DNA of 64,000 bases from positions 3,592,501 through 3,656,500 of the forward strand of contig NZ_CP090953.1 in NCBI RefSeq assembly GCF_021513175.1, given 5' to 3'. The position numbers were made by a program, and so were the translations under genes. Below are positions 8,543 through 17,447 of the stretch, one piece after another; position 1 is the stretch's first letter, and the number at the start of each line of letters is the position of its first letter. The stretch comes from Sphingomonas sp. S2-65 (lineage in GTDB: Bacteria; Pseudomonadota; Alphaproteobacteria; Sphingomonadales; Sphingomonadaceae). The notes beneath the pieces are model-generated. The model did not search any database. It saw nothing but the letters and a program-made list of their open reading frames with translations, and was not told where the DNA came from.

Positions 8543-9145
8543 TTACGCGGCGAGCTTGTTGGCGACCTCGGCGATGCGGCGTCCCTGGTAGCGGGCGCCA
8601 TCCAGGTCGGTTTCGCTCGGCAGGCGGCTGCCGTCGGCACCGGCGATGGTGGTTGCGCCATAGGGTGCGCCGCCCTTCACTTCGTCGACACCGCCCTGGC
8701 CCTGGAACCCATAATCGAGGCCGACGATGGTCATGCCGAAGTGGAGCAGGTTGGTGATGATCGAGAAGAGCGTCGTCTCCTGCCCACCATGCTGGCTGGC
8801 GGTGGAGGTGAAGGCGCCGCCGACCTTGCCGTTGAGCTTGCCCTGGAACCAGAGCCCGCCGGCCTTGTCCCAGAAGCTGGCCATCTGGCTCGACATGCGG
8901 CCGAAGCGCGTGGGCGAGCCGACGATGATGCCGTCATAATTGGCGAGCTCGTTCACGTCGTCGAGCACGGGGTGCGAGGTGTCGGCGACGAAGCCCGCGG
9001 CGGCGGCGACTTCGGCTGGCGCCGTTTCGGCGACGCGGCGGACATCGACTTGCGCGCCGGCGCTGCGCGCGCCTTCGGCGACGGCGTCGGCCATCTTCGC
9101 GAGGTGGCCGTAGGACGAGTAATAGAGGACCAGGATCTTGGACAT
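8543..9145 (-). CDS. wrbA: NAD(P)H:quinone oxidoreductase WrbA
   Basis: 200-residue flavodoxin-like FMN protein that reduces quinones by two electrons, limiting redox cycling. FMN phosphate loop [15 protein letters not shown] at residues 4-18, then the WrbA signatures [18 protein letters not shown] and [15 protein letters not shown]. The ATG at 9145 has GGAG at good spacing and is 29 bp after the pirin stop, so the two genes are probably one transcript ended by the terminator at 8452-8486. Confidence 0.95.
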   Translation of the reverse strand: MSKILVLYYSSYGHLAKMADAVAEGARSAGAQVDVRRVAETAPAEVAAAAGFVADTSHPVLDDVNELANYDGIIVGSPTRFGRMSSQMASFWDKAGGLWFQGKLNGKVGGAFTSTASQHGGQETTLFSIITNLLHFGMTIVGLDYGFQGQGGVDEVKGGAPYGATTIAGADGSRLPSETDLDGARYQGRRIAEVANKLAA

Positions 9146-9174
9146 GGTGGAGGCTCCCTTGTGCGTATTGGGGT

Positions 9175-9882
9175 TCATTCGCTGTCGACGAGCACGAGCT
9201 CGGCGTCGTCCAGCGCAGTGATGGTGACGGTCTGGCCGCCGGCGAGCGCGGCTCCGTCGCGGGTCTCGATACGCTCGCCGTCGATCTCGACCGTGCCCGC
9301 TGCGGGGACCAGATAGGCGTGACGGCCCTCCCCAACGGTGTGCCGCACGGTCTCGCCGGTCTTGAGCGTCGCGCCGAGCACGCGCGCTTCGGCGCGGATC
9401 GGCAGTGCGTCGCGGTCTTCGGCGAAGCCCGAGGCGAGCGTGACGAACCCGCCCGAGCGGTCGCCCTTCGGAAAGGGCTTGGCGCCCCAGCTCGGCTGGC
9501 CGCCGCGGGTGCGGGGCTGGATCCAGATCTGGAAGATGCGCGTCGCCTCGGGCTCGAGATTATATTCGGCGTGACGCACGCCGCTGCCGGCGCTCATGAC
9601 CTGCACGTCGCCCGCCGCGGTGCGGCCCTTGTTGCCCATCGAGTCCTGGTGCGTGATCGCGCCCGAGCGGACATAGGTGATGATCTCCATGTCCTGGTGC
9701 GGGTGCGGCGGGAAGCCGGAATTGGCGGCGATCTCATCGTCGTTCCAGACGCGCAGCGCGCCCCAGCCCATGCGGGACGGGTCATAGTAGCTGGCGAAGG
9801 TGAAGTGGTGACGCGCCTTGAGCCATCCGTGGTCGGCCTGGCCGAGGGTTTCGAAGGGGCGTTTGTCGATCATGTTGAGCAT
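9175..9882 (-). CDS. Pirin-family cupin protein
   Basis: 235-residue double cupin. The metal ligands of pirins are all present: His60 and His62 (PPHPHQDME), His104 and Glu106 (GVRHAEYN). Related proteins (YhhW) show quercetin 2,3-dioxygenase activity in vitro and link to redox sensing; the native role is unknown. Start at ATG 9882 ([10 protein letters not shown]); ATG 9873 is also possible. Upstream partner of wrbA, divergent from a LysR gene. Confidence 0.9.
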   Translation of the reverse strand: MLNMIDKRPFETLGQADHGWLKARHHFTFASYYDPSRMGWGALRVWNDDEIAANSGFPPHPHQDMEIITYVRSGAITHQDSMGNKGRTAAGDVQVMSAGSGVRHAEYNLEPEATRIFQIWIQPRTRGGQPSWGAKPFPKGDRSGGFVTLASGFAEDRDALPIRAEARVLGATLKTGETVRHTVGEGRHAYLVPAAGTVEIDGERIETRDGAALAGGQTVTITALDDAELVLVDSE

Positions 9883-9971
9883 CCAGTTGACGCCCAAGAC
9901 ATAGGTCCGCGGGTAAGTGCCCGAAATGGAAACGTTGGAAACCGATCGTTTCTGAGCTATCGATATCGCCC

Positions 9972-10892
9972 ATGAAGCTGCCGGATTTCGAGGCCTGGGC
10001 GATCTTCGCCGCGGTGGTGGAGCATCGCTCGTTCAGCAGCGCGGCGGATGCGCTGGGGGTGTCCAAGGCGACGATCTCCAAGGCGATCACGCGGCTGGAG
10101 CAGCGGCTGGGAACCGCGCTGTTCCATCGGACCTCGCGGCGGCTGACGCTGACCGACAGCGGACGCGGCCTGGCCGAGCGGGCGCAGCGGATCCTGTCGG
10201 AAGGCGAGGCCGCCGAGGAGGCGGCGTTCGAGTCGGCGAGCGCCCCGGCGGGAGTGGTGCGCGTCGCGGCGCCGCTGACGTTCGGGATCAGCCATCTCGC
10301 TCCCGCGCTGGCCGACTTCATGACGATGCACCCGGGCATCCGCATCGACCTGCGGCTGTCCGACGCGTTCGTCGACATCGTCGGCGAGGGGATCGACGTG
10401 GCGATCCGCATCGCCGAACTGCCCGACAGTTCGCTGCGCGCGCGCAGGCTGGCGCCGGTGATGGGCTATGTCGTGGGGGCGCCGGCCTATTTCGATCGGG
10501 TCGGAAGGCCGCAGCACCCCGCCGACCTCGCGACGCATGCGTGCTTCATCTACACCAACATGGCGATGCCCGAGGTGTGGCGCTTTCGCAAAGCCGGGGG
10601 CGAGGAGGCGGCGGTGCGGGTCGACGGGCCGATGCGGACCGACAATGGCGACGCGATGCTGCCGGCGCTGTGCGCGGGGCTGGGGGTCGCGCGGCTGCCG
10701 GACTTCCTGGTGTCGGAGCATATCGCGGCGGGGCGGCTGGAGACGGTGCTGGACGACTGGTCGGGCTGGGCGACCGGACTGCACCTGCTGACGCCACCCG
10801 GCACGCTGCGGCCGGCGCGAGTGGAAGCGCTGATCGAATTCCTGTCGGCACGTCTCAAGCGGATCTGCGTCGAAGCATCGCCGCCGGCGTGA
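9972..10892 (+). CDS. LysR-family transcriptional regulator
   Basis: 306 residues with an N-terminal winged helix-turn-helix (FEAWAIFAAVVEHRSFSSAAD; SKATISKAITRLEQRLG; LFHRTSRRLTLT) and a C-terminal effector domain. It lies 89 bp from the divergent pirin-wrbA pair, which it probably controls. This is the second LysR/redox divergent pair within 6 kb. Confidence 0.92.
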   Translation: MKLPDFEAWAIFAAVVEHRSFSSAADALGVSKATISKAITRLEQRLGTALFHRTSRRLTLTDSGRGLAERAQRILSEGEAAEEAAFESASAPAGVVRVAAPLTFGISHLAPALADFMTMHPGIRIDLRLSDAFVDIVGEGIDVAIRIAELPDSSLRARRLAPVMGYVVGAPAYFDRVGRPQHPADLATHACFIYTNMAMPEVWRFRKAGGEEAAVRVDGPMRTDNGDAMLPALCAGLGVARLPDFLVSEHIAAGRLETVLDDWSGWATGLHLLTPPGTLRPARVEALIEFLSARLKRICVEASPPA

Positions 10893-10929
10893 AGCCGACC
10901 GTTCGGTGGGGCCGTGCAGCAGGTAAGTA

Positions 10930-10975
10930 GATTCCCTACGACTCGTGGAACGAGGCCGGTTAGTCGGAAATTAAC
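10930..10975 (+). promoter_or_regulatory. ctrA promoter region: two GANTC sites and a CtrA box
   Basis: GATTC (10930-10934) and GACTC (10940-10944) match the CcrM methylation site GANTC. TTAG-N7-TTAAC at 10960-10975 differs by one base from the CtrA box TTAA-N7-TTAAC. In Caulobacter, ctrA transcription is controlled by GANTC methylation and by CtrA itself; the same logic is inferred here. Confidence 0.7.
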
Positions 10976-11064
10976 CTTTTGCCTTCAGAGGTGCTTAGGT
11001 TAATGAATTCGTCCAACGCGTCGGCCAGCGGGGCTCCACGCGTCTGAGGACAGGGGAAACGGCG

Positions 11065-11772
11065 ATGCGCGTGCTGCTGATCGAAGACGAGCCTAGCACT
11101 GCAAAGGCAATCGAGCTGATGCTCGGCGCGGAAGGCTTCAACGTCTACACGACCGATCTGGGCGAAGAGGGCTTGGACCTGGCCAAGCTCTATGATTACG
11201 ACATCATCCTGCTCGACCTGAACCTGCCCGACATGCACGGCTATGACGTGCTGAAGAAGGTCCGCGTCGCCCGCGTGCAGACGCCGGTGCTGATCCTGTC
11301 GGGCGTCAACGAAATGGACTCCAAGGTGCGCTCGTTCGGCTTCGGTGCCGACGATTACGTCACCAAGCCTTTCCATCGCGAAGAGCTGGTCGCGCGTATC
11401 CACGCCGTCGTCCGCCGCTCGAAGGGGCACTCGCAGTCGGTCATTCGCACCGGCAAGCTGGCGGTGAACCTGGACGCCAAGACCGTCGAAGTCGATGGCG
11501 CGCGCGTGCACCTGACCGGCAAGGAATATGCGATGCTGGAGCTTCTGTCGCTCCGCAAGGGCACGACGCTGACCAAGGAGATGTTCCTCAATCATCTCTA
11601 TGGCGGGATGGACGAGCCCGAACTCAAGATCATCGACGTGTTCATCTGCAAGCTGCGCAAGAAGCTGAGCATGGCGACCGACGGCGAGAACTACATCGAG
11701 ACGGTCTGGGGCCGCGGCTATGTGCTGCGCGAGCTGGACGGTGCCGAAGTGGACGTCTCGGCGGTCGCCTGA
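11065..11772 (+). CDS. ctrA: Cell-cycle response regulator CtrA
   Basis: 235-residue OmpR-class regulator. The receiver domain (1-~120) has acidic pocket Glu7-Asp8, phospho-acceptor Asp51 (ILLDLNLPD) and the switch Lys in DDYVTKPF; it begins MRVLLIEDE exactly as CtrA. The C-terminal winged helix (130-225) contains [20 protein letters not shown] and WGRGYVLRE, the CtrA DNA-recognition region. In sphingomonads CtrA controls motility, cell division and related functions. The C-terminus ends EVDVSAVA; an Ala-Ala-type tail is used for ClpXP degradation in Caulobacter. It has its own promoter and a strong terminator. Confidence 0.96.
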   Translation: MRVLLIEDEPSTAKAIELMLGAEGFNVYTTDLGEEGLDLAKLYDYDIILLDLNLPDMHGYDVLKKVRVARVQTPVLILSGVNEMDSKVRSFGFGADDYVTKPFHREELVARIHAVVRRSKGHSQSVIRTGKLAVNLDAKTVEVDGARVHLTGKEYAMLELLSLRKGTTLTKEMFLNHLYGGMDEPELKIIDVFICKLRKKLSMATDGENYIETVWGRGYVLRELDGAEVDVSAVA

Positions 11773-11797
11773 GGCAGGGACACAGCGGGGGCTGTTG

Positions 11798-11830
11798 GGG
11801 CCGCGGTTCGCAAGGACCGCGGCCCTTGTC
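11798..11830 (+). terminator. Rho-independent terminator of ctrA
   Basis: Perfect 10-bp stem GGGCCGCGGT/ACCGCGGCCC (11798-11807 and 11816-11825), 8-base loop, followed by TTGTCGTTT, 25 bp after the ctrA stop. Confidence 0.8.
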
Positions 11831-11909
11831 GTTTCGGGCTTGAGCCGGGGTCCCGCTGCCTAAGGCCGGCAGAAGAAGCGGGACCCCGGCTCAAGGCCGG
11901 GGTGACAAG
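11825..11909. repeat. Intergenic inverted repeat with CTTGTC ends
   Basis: Arms of about 33 bp: the left end CTTGTC...CTTGAGCCGGGGTCCCGCT pairs with the right end AGCGGGACCCCGGCTCAAG...GACAAG, loop about 20 bases. It resembles the abundant non-coding palindromes of sphingomonad and caulobacter genomes. It follows the ctrA terminator and may also end the convergent HPP gene transcript. Confidence 0.8.
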
Positions 11910-11922
11910 GAAAGGTTGTGGG

Positions 11923-12579
11923 TTAGCGGGCTCGCGCCTGGGCGTGGGCTTCGGCTCGGTCGAGCAGGGCTGCCAGGTCTTCGCTGTCGATGTCGAAGCT
12001 TTCATGGGCTTCCGCCAGCGCCGCGTCGATGTCCTGGCGCTGCAGGCTGGTGACCGGGGCGGGCTTCGCCGGGCGATGCGGGTAGCTGTGGCGCGAGAGA
12101 CGGTGGAAGGCCAGGCCGACGCAGACCAGCACGACCGCGTTGAGGGCCACCGGCACGAAGGCGAAGGCGAGGCCCTTGGCGACGATTGCGGGGCCACCGA
12201 GCACCGGCAGCAGCGCGCAGGCGCCGCCGGGCGGGTGCAGGCAGCGGAGCAGCGACATCAGCAGGATGGCGAGGGCGACGGCAAGCCCGGCGACCAGCGC
12301 GCCGTGGCCGAACAGCACCGCGCAGGCGAGCCCGACCAACACCGACAGCACGCTGCCGCCGATCACCGGCCAGGGCTGGGCAAGCGGGCTGGCGGGCACG
12401 GCATAGACCAGCACCGCCGACGCACCCATCGGCGCTATCAGGAACGGTGCGGCCGATGCCGGCACAAGCCCTCCGATCGCCGCGGTGACGGCGATGCCGC
12501 ACAACGCGCCGGCACAGGCGAGCAGCCGGTCTGGCCAGTTGGCGCCGGCCAGCAGCAATCGGCCTATTTGGCCGGCCAT
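11923..12579 (-). CDS. HPP-family integral membrane protein
   Basis: 218 residues with four to five hydrophobic segments (about 20-40, 44-62, 68-110, 130-155) and the family motif HPPGGA in CLHPPGGACALLP. Cytoplasmic C-terminal tail from ~165 is charged. Some HPP proteins transport nitrite in plastids and cyanobacteria; substrate here unknown. The start overlaps the 3' end of the upstream amidohydrolase by 16 bp. Confidence 0.85.
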   Translation of the reverse strand: MAGQIGRLLLAGANWPDRLLACAGALCGIAVTAAIGGLVPASAAPFLIAPMGASAVLVYAVPASPLAQPWPVIGGSVLSVLVGLACAVLFGHGALVAGLAVALAILLMSLLRCLHPPGGACALLPVLGGPAIVAKGLAFAFVPVALNAVVLVCVGLAFHRLSRHSYPHRPAKPAPVTSLQRQDIDAALAEAHESFDIDSEDLAALLDRAEAHAQARAR

Positions 12580-14234
12580 GCCTTATATCCTCCGACCCAG
12601 GTCTCCAGCACCTTGGTGGTGCGCAGTTCGCTGGGCTGCGCGGTCAAGGGGTCGCGGTCGATAATCAGGAAGTCGGCGAGCATGCCCGGCGCCAGGCGGC
12701 CGATCTTGCCCTCGGCGAAGCCGGCATAAGCGGCGCCGGTGGTGAAGCCGGCCCAGCCCTGTTCGCGCGTCACCGCTTCCTGCATGCGCCAGCCGCCGGC
12801 AGGCTGCCCCTGTGCGTCCTGGCGCGTGAACGACGCCGCCCAGCCCGCCCACGGATCGGGGCTCTCGACAGGGAAGTCGGAGCCGAACGCCAGCTTTGCG
12901 CCATTCTGCAACATCGAGCGCCAGGCATAGGCACCCGCGAGCCGGGCCTCGCCGAGCCGGGCCTCGGCCATAGTGCGGTCAGAAGTCTGGTGGACCGGCT
13001 GCATCGAGGCGATGATGCCGAACTTGCCGAAGCGGGGCAGGTCCTTGGGATCGACGATCTGGGCGTGTTCGATGCGCCAGCGGCGGTCGTCCTTATAGGT
13101 GTCCGACAGGACCTCGATGGCGTCGAGTGCCTGCTGGTTGGCGCGATCGCCGATCGCGTGAATCGCGATCTGAAAGCCGTCCATCGATCCGCGAGTCATC
13201 ATGTTGAGCAACTGATCGTCGCTCAGGAAGCCCAGGCCCTTTTCGCCCGGCGCGTCCGAATAGGGCGCCTTTAGCCAGGCGCCACGGCTGCCCAGCGCGC
13301 CGTCGGAATAGATCTTGATGCCGCCCATGCGCAGGCGGTCGCCATACAGCCACGGCGTGGGGCCCTGGCCGGCCACGGTCAGCGCGGTGTCGACACCGTG
13401 CGCGTAGCTCATGATGCGCACCTTGAGCAGGTTGAGGTCGCCGATGCGGCGATACGTCAGCCAGTCCTCGATGGTGGTGCCCATGTCCGCGGTGGCGGTG
13501 ACGCCGAGCGACAGCAGCTTGTCCTGCGCCGCGAGGAAGGCGGCGTTGCGCTCGCGCGGGGTGCCCTGCGGGATCACCTTTTCCACCAGCGTACGCGCGG
13601 AATCGACGAGCACCCCGGCGGGCGCGCCACCGGCGGCACGCTCGATCCGGCCGCCGCTCGGGTCCTTGGTGGCGGCGGTGATGCCGGCAGCGGCGAGCGC
13701 GCGGCTGTTCGCCCAGCCGGCATGGCCGTCGACCCGTTCCAGGTAGACGGGGCGGTCGCCGACCGCGCGATCGAGTTCGGCGGCGGTGGGGAAGCGGCCC
13801 AGGCCCCAGCGCTCCTGGTTCCAGCCGCTGCCGACGATCCACTTGTTGGGATTGGCGGCGGCGTAGCTGCGGATCTTGTCGAGCGCTTCGTCGAGCGAGC
13901 GGGTCTGGGAAAGGTCGAGCAGCAGGAGCTGCGACCCGAGCCCCATGACATGGCCGTGCGCATCGATCATGCCGGGCACCAGCGTGCGGCCCTGCATGTC
14001 GGTGCGCCAATCGACTCTCTTCGGCGGCTTTTCCTTGGCCGAGAACAGCCGAACGACCTTGCCGTTGCGGTCGATCTGGATCGCGCGGAAGCGGACCACC
14101 TCGCCGCGTGCGCCGAGCGTCATGCCATTGACATTGTCGACGACACCGTCGGCCCAGGCTGCGGGAGCGGCGAGCAGTGCGCCGGCGGCAAGGAGGGGCG
14201 TGAGGATGCGGGCGAAGCGAGGCGTCTTGAGCAT
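12564..14234 (-). CDS. Exported amidohydrolase (YtcJ-like)
   Basis: 556 residues. Signal peptide (ARILTPLLAAGALLAAPAAWA) and a metal-dependent amidohydrolase barrel: first metal site GMIDAHGHVMGLG, central SGWNQERWG, later HAIGDRANQQALDA with the conserved His and HAQIVDPKD, and catalytic Asp in FGSDFPVESPDPWAG. This is the composition of the YtcJ/AepA amidohydrolase-3 group; substrate unknown. The ATG at 14234 is chosen because it begins the signal peptide; the frame is open upstream only by running antisense to the threonine ammonia-lyase gene. Confidence 0.9.
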   Translation of the reverse strand: MLKTPRFARILTPLLAAGALLAAPAAWADGVVDNVNGMTLGARGEVVRFRAIQIDRNGKVVRLFSAKEKPPKRVDWRTDMQGRTLVPGMIDAHGHVMGLGSQLLLLDLSQTRSLDEALDKIRSYAAANPNKWIVGSGWNQERWGLGRFPTAAELDRAVGDRPVYLERVDGHAGWANSRALAAAGITAATKDPSGGRIERAAGGAPAGVLVDSARTLVEKVIPQGTPRERNAAFLAAQDKLLSLGVTATADMGTTIEDWLTYRRIGDLNLLKVRIMSYAHGVDTALTVAGQGPTPWLYGDRLRMGGIKIYSDGALGSRGAWLKAPYSDAPGEKGLGFLSDDQLLNMMTRGSMDGFQIAIHAIGDRANQQALDAIEVLSDTYKDDRRWRIEHAQIVDPKDLPRFGKFGIIASMQPVHQTSDRTMAEARLGEARLAGAYAWRSMLQNGAKLAFGSDFPVESPDPWAGWAASFTRQDAQGQPAGGWRMQEAVTREQGWAGFTTGAAYAGFAEGKIGRLAPGMLADFLIIDRDPLTAQPSELRTTKVLETWVGGYKAWPAK

Positions 14235-14289
14235 AGCCCGCGCATAGGGCCTGTTCCCCCGCTGCGCCAGATGGTCTACGCCTCCTTGC

Positions 14290-15534
14290 ATGGCCACGAA
14301 ATCAGTTCCGGCGGTCGCGCCGCTCCCCGTATCGATCGACGATGTCCATGCGGCGCAGGCGCGTATTTCCGGGTCGATCGTGCGGACGCCGACGCTGATC
14401 AGCCGGACGCTTTCGGAGCTGACCGGGGCGACGGTGTATCTGAAGTTCGAGAACCTGCAGTTCACCGCGGCGTACAAGGAGCGCGGCGCGCTCAATACGC
14501 TCCTGCAGCTGGATGCCGACGCCCGCGCCAAGGGCGTGATCGCCGCCTCCGCGGGCAACCATGCCCAGGGGCTGGCCTATCACGCGACGCGGCTGGGCAT
14601 TCCGAGCACGATCGTCATGCCCAAGAACACCCCGACGGTGAAGGTCACCCAGACCGAAGGGCATGGCGCCACCGTGATCCTGCACGGCGAAACCTTCGAC
14701 GCGGCCTACGCCCATTCGCGCGAGCTGGAAGCCGAGTGCGGCTACACCTTCGTCCATCCCTTCGACGACCCGCGCGTCATCGCCGGGCAGGGGACGGCGG
14801 CGCTCGAGATGCTCGAGGATGTGCCGCAGATCGACACGCTGGTGATCCCGATCGGCGGCGGCGGGCTGATCTCTGGCACCGGCGTCGTGGCCAAGGCCGC
14901 CGACCGCCAGATCGACGTGATCGGCGTCGAGGCGGAACTCTACCCGTCGATGTACAACCGCATCCACCACACCGACATGCCGTGCGCCGGCGACACGCTG
15001 GCCGAGGGCATTGCGGTCAAGGAGCCGGGCAAGATCACCTCGAAGATGGTCGAGGCGCTGGTCGACGACATCGTGCTGGTGGGCGAGCGGCGGCTGGAAG
15101 AATCGGTGAGCCTGCTGCTCCAGATCGAGAAAACCGTGGTCGAGGGAGCCGGTGCGGCCGGGCTCGCCGCGCTGTTGTCCGAGCCCGAGCGCTTCAAGGG
15201 GCGGACGGTGGGCACGATCCTGTGCGGCGGCAATATCGATACGCGGCTGCTCGCCAACGTGCTGCTGCGCGACCTGGCGCGATCGGGCCGGCTGGCCCGG
15301 CTGCGCGTGCGGCTGCAGGATCGGCCGGGCGCGCTGTTCAACGTCGCGCGCATCTTCCACGACCAGGGCGTGAACATCATCGAAGTGTATCACCAGCGGG
15401 TGTTCACGACGTTGCCCGCCAAGGGCCTGATCACCGACATCGAATGCGAGACGCGGGACCGCAACCATCTCGACCGGCTGATCACCGCGCTGCGCCGGGC
15501 GCAGTATGAAGTGAGCCAGGTCGAGCTCGCCTGA
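14290..15534 (+). CDS. ilvA: Threonine ammonia-lyase (PLP, ACT domain)
   Basis: 414-residue fold-type II PLP enzyme converting L-threonine to 2-oxobutanoate and ammonia, the first step toward isoleucine. PLP Lys in FTAAYKERGAL, substrate loop SAGNHAQG, phosphate-binding IGGGGLISG. A single C-terminal ACT domain (~335-414, LRVRLQDRPGALFNVARIF) makes it the short ACT form rather than the E. coli IlvA form with two regulatory modules, so biosynthetic or catabolic (TdcB-like) use is undecided. Divergent from the amidohydrolase (55 bp). Confidence 0.92.
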   Translation: MATKSVPAVAPLPVSIDDVHAAQARISGSIVRTPTLISRTLSELTGATVYLKFENLQFTAAYKERGALNTLLQLDADARAKGVIAASAGNHAQGLAYHATRLGIPSTIVMPKNTPTVKVTQTEGHGATVILHGETFDAAYAHSRELEAECGYTFVHPFDDPRVIAGQGTAALEMLEDVPQIDTLVIPIGGGGLISGTGVVAKAADRQIDVIGVEAELYPSMYNRIHHTDMPCAGDTLAEGIAVKEPGKITSKMVEALVDDIVLVGERRLEESVSLLLQIEKTVVEGAGAAGLAALLSEPERFKGRTVGTILCGGNIDTRLLANVLLRDLARSGRLARLRVRLQDRPGALFNVARIFHDQGVNIIEVYHQRVFTTLPAKGLITDIECETRDRNHLDRLITALRRAQYEVSQVELA

Positions 15535-15846
15535 TTGTTCCCGGACAATCGATGAAACGAATCGTGGGTGCGGCCAACCGAGCCGGCGCTGCGATTCACA
15601 TGGGTAAAGTTTTCGTATAGACTTCGGCTCAGCTTTGGGTTGGATGTGCCGTTTCGGCGCCTATCCTGGTTAACCGGGGTGCGGTACCTGCGTTTTGCAG
15701 GGCGCTAAGCTGTTGGTTTATAGCCATTCCTCAACCCGGTAGCGTTAACTTTCTTTCATGGTAAAGGCGCTTTTCATCACGCTTCGCGCGCTTCATAGTC
15801 GTGCTTGCAAGGCCGATGTCGAGGCCGGAACGAGGACCAACAGGCG
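15535..15846. other. 312-bp intergenic region without a recognised gene
   Basis: Lies between ilvA and the leucyltransferase gene. A weak hairpin ATTGT-TCCCGG-ACAAT lies just after the ilvA stop. AT-richer patches and GTTAAC half-sites near 15675 and 15744 suggest promoters, but no full CtrA box or consensus -35/-10 pair stands out. No credible small CDS or RNA gene seen. Confidence 0.5.
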
Positions 15847-16629
15847 GTGACTGCACTTTCCCGTTTCCCCCGATTTTTCGTGACCAGCCCGTCGCCATGC
15901 CCCTATCTTCCGGGTCGGCAGGAGCGGAAGATCTTCACCGAACTGACCGGCCAGCATGCCGGCGAGCTCAACGATGCGCTCGGACGGATCGGCTTTCGCC
16001 GCAGCCAGTCGGTCGCCTATCGCCCGAGCTGCGCCAACTGCACCGCCTGCGTCTCGGTCCGCGTGGTGGCGAACGAGTTCCAGCCGAATGCGACCCAGCG
16101 CAAGCTGTTGAAGCGCTATGGCGACCTGGAAGTCACTCCGTGCAAGCCCTGGGCGACCGAGGAACAATATGCGTTGCTGCACGACTATCTGCATGCGCGG
16201 CACCCGGGCGGCGGCATGGCGGCGATGGACGAGAACGACTATGCCGACATGGTCGAGCAGTCGCCGGTCAGCTCGTTCGTGATCGAGTATCGCGAGCCTT
16301 CGGTCGGTGGCGTTCCCGGGCGGCTGGTGGGTGCGTGCATCACCGATCGCCAGGCGGATGGCCTGTCGATGATCTACAGCTTCTTCGTCGCGGACGACGT
16401 GCGCTCGAGCATGGGCAATTACATCATCCTGGACCACATCCTGCGCGCCCGCAGCGCCGGGCTGCCTTATGTGTATCTCGGCTATTGGGTGAAGGGGTCG
16501 GAGCGGATGGCGTACAAGACGCGCTATCGGCCGATCGAAGTGCTCGGCCCCAATGGCTGGTCGCTGCTGACCGACGAGGACGAGACGTTCGCGATGCCGC
16601 TGCCGTCCAAGGTGCGCGCGCTGGCCTGA
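15847..16629 (+). CDS. bpt: Aspartate/glutamate leucyltransferase
   Basis: 260-residue leucyl/arginyl-tRNA-protein transferase (Bpt/Ate family) that adds Leu to N-terminal Asp or Glu, tagging proteins for ClpS/ClpAP. N-terminal Cys cluster typical of the family ([29 protein letters not shown]) and C-terminal GNAT-like core ([37 protein letters not shown]). The GTG at 15847 is used; the longer frame from 15805 adds an atypical basic leader. Confidence 0.93.
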   Translation: MTALSRFPRFFVTSPSPCPYLPGRQERKIFTELTGQHAGELNDALGRIGFRRSQSVAYRPSCANCTACVSVRVVANEFQPNATQRKLLKRYGDLEVTPCKPWATEEQYALLHDYLHARHPGGGMAAMDENDYADMVEQSPVSSFVIEYREPSVGGVPGRLVGACITDRQADGLSMIYSFFVADDVRSSMGNYIILDHILRARSAGLPYVYLGYWVKGSERMAYKTRYRPIEVLGPNGWSLLTDEDETFAMPLPSKVRALA

Positions 16630-16637
16630 ACCCTGCG

Positions 16638-17447
16638 CTAGCCGTCGGTGCCGAGCTGCTCCACGTGCAGGTCGACGTCCATCTGTTCCTGGCCATGGCC
16701 GATGCGCGTGCCGGCAACCGCCGCCGCGCCGGCGGCGTCCAGGCCGATGGCGACGCGGACATAGCGCTCGTCGGGTGAGACCCCGGCGACCGGGTCGAAC
16801 CCGACCCAGCCGATCCCCTCGACATAGCCTTCGGCCCAGGCATGGGGTGCGCAATGCGCGACACTGTCGCTGCGGTAGCCCGAGACATAGCGCGCGGGAA
16901 TATCCAGGCTGCGCGCGGCGGCGATGAACATCTGGGCCACGTCGCGCGACGTCGCGGATCCGGCGGCGAACGCCTCGGCAGCGGGGGCGCCGGTGTCGGG
17001 CGCGTCGGGGGCGCAGGGGAAGCGTTGATGCAGCGCGCGGTTGAGGCGGTGGAGCATGTCCAGCCGGTCGTTCGCGCCCGACGCGCTCTCGGCGGCGAAA
17101 TCGGGAAGTCCGTCTCCCGCCGCCGTGCGCGGCGTCTCGCGCAGATAGACCAGCGGGGGCAGGGGCTCCGCCGAACCCCGGATGACCCCGTGGGTGTCGG
17201 TGGTCAGGATCTCGCCGGTGACATGGATGTCGAGCGCCTGGATCGGGCCATCGGCGTAGAGCATGGTGACGGCGTTGCCGAAGCCATCGACCGCGTCGCG
17301 CAGCCGGGCGTCGCAATCGACGCTGACCATCCAGCTCACCACCGTCTGGTCCTGGGTATCTCCAGGCGTCAGGCGCAGCAGCTGGACGATGCGGTCCTGC
17401 GGCCTGGAGAAGCGGTAGCGGGTGTGGTGATCGACCGCGATACGCAT
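16638..17447 (-). CDS. Transglutaminase-like protein with Ser at the catalytic Cys position
   Basis: 269 residues. N-terminal bacterial transglutaminase-like domain (RIAVDHHTRYRFSRPQDRIVQ) followed by the protease/transglutaminase core: residues ~160-225 with DIPARYVSGY, the His motif HAWAEGYV and the Asp in VGFDPVAG. Homologues usually read GxCQDxAH where this protein has TSRDVAQ; Ser167 (codon 16947-16949, TCG) stands in the place of the nucleophilic Cys. The ATG overlaps the TGA of the alpha-E gene (TGATG), so translation is coupled. Third gene of the ATP-grasp/alpha-E/transglutaminase cluster; either inactive, a Ser-type enzyme, or a binding subunit. Confidence 0.85.
   Translation of the reverse strand: MRIAVDHHTRYRFSRPQDRIVQLLRLTPGDTQDQTVVSWMVSVDCDARLRDAVDGFGNAVTMLYADGPIQALDIHVTGEILTTDTHGVIRGSAEPLPPLVYLRETPRTAAGDGLPDFAAESASGANDRLDMLHRLNRALHQRFPCAPDAPDTGAPAAEAFAAGSATSRDVAQMFIAAARSLDIPARYVSGYRSDSVAHCAPHAWAEGYVEGIGWVGFDPVAGVSPDERYVRVAIGLDAAGAAAVAGTRIGHGQEQMDVDLHVEQLGTDG

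Noticed and set aside
11005..11010. GAATTC near the ctrA promoter as a third CcrM site
   Set aside because: Does not match GANTC.
15660..15760. GTTAAC half-sites as CtrA boxes
   Set aside because: No second TTAA half at seven-base spacing.
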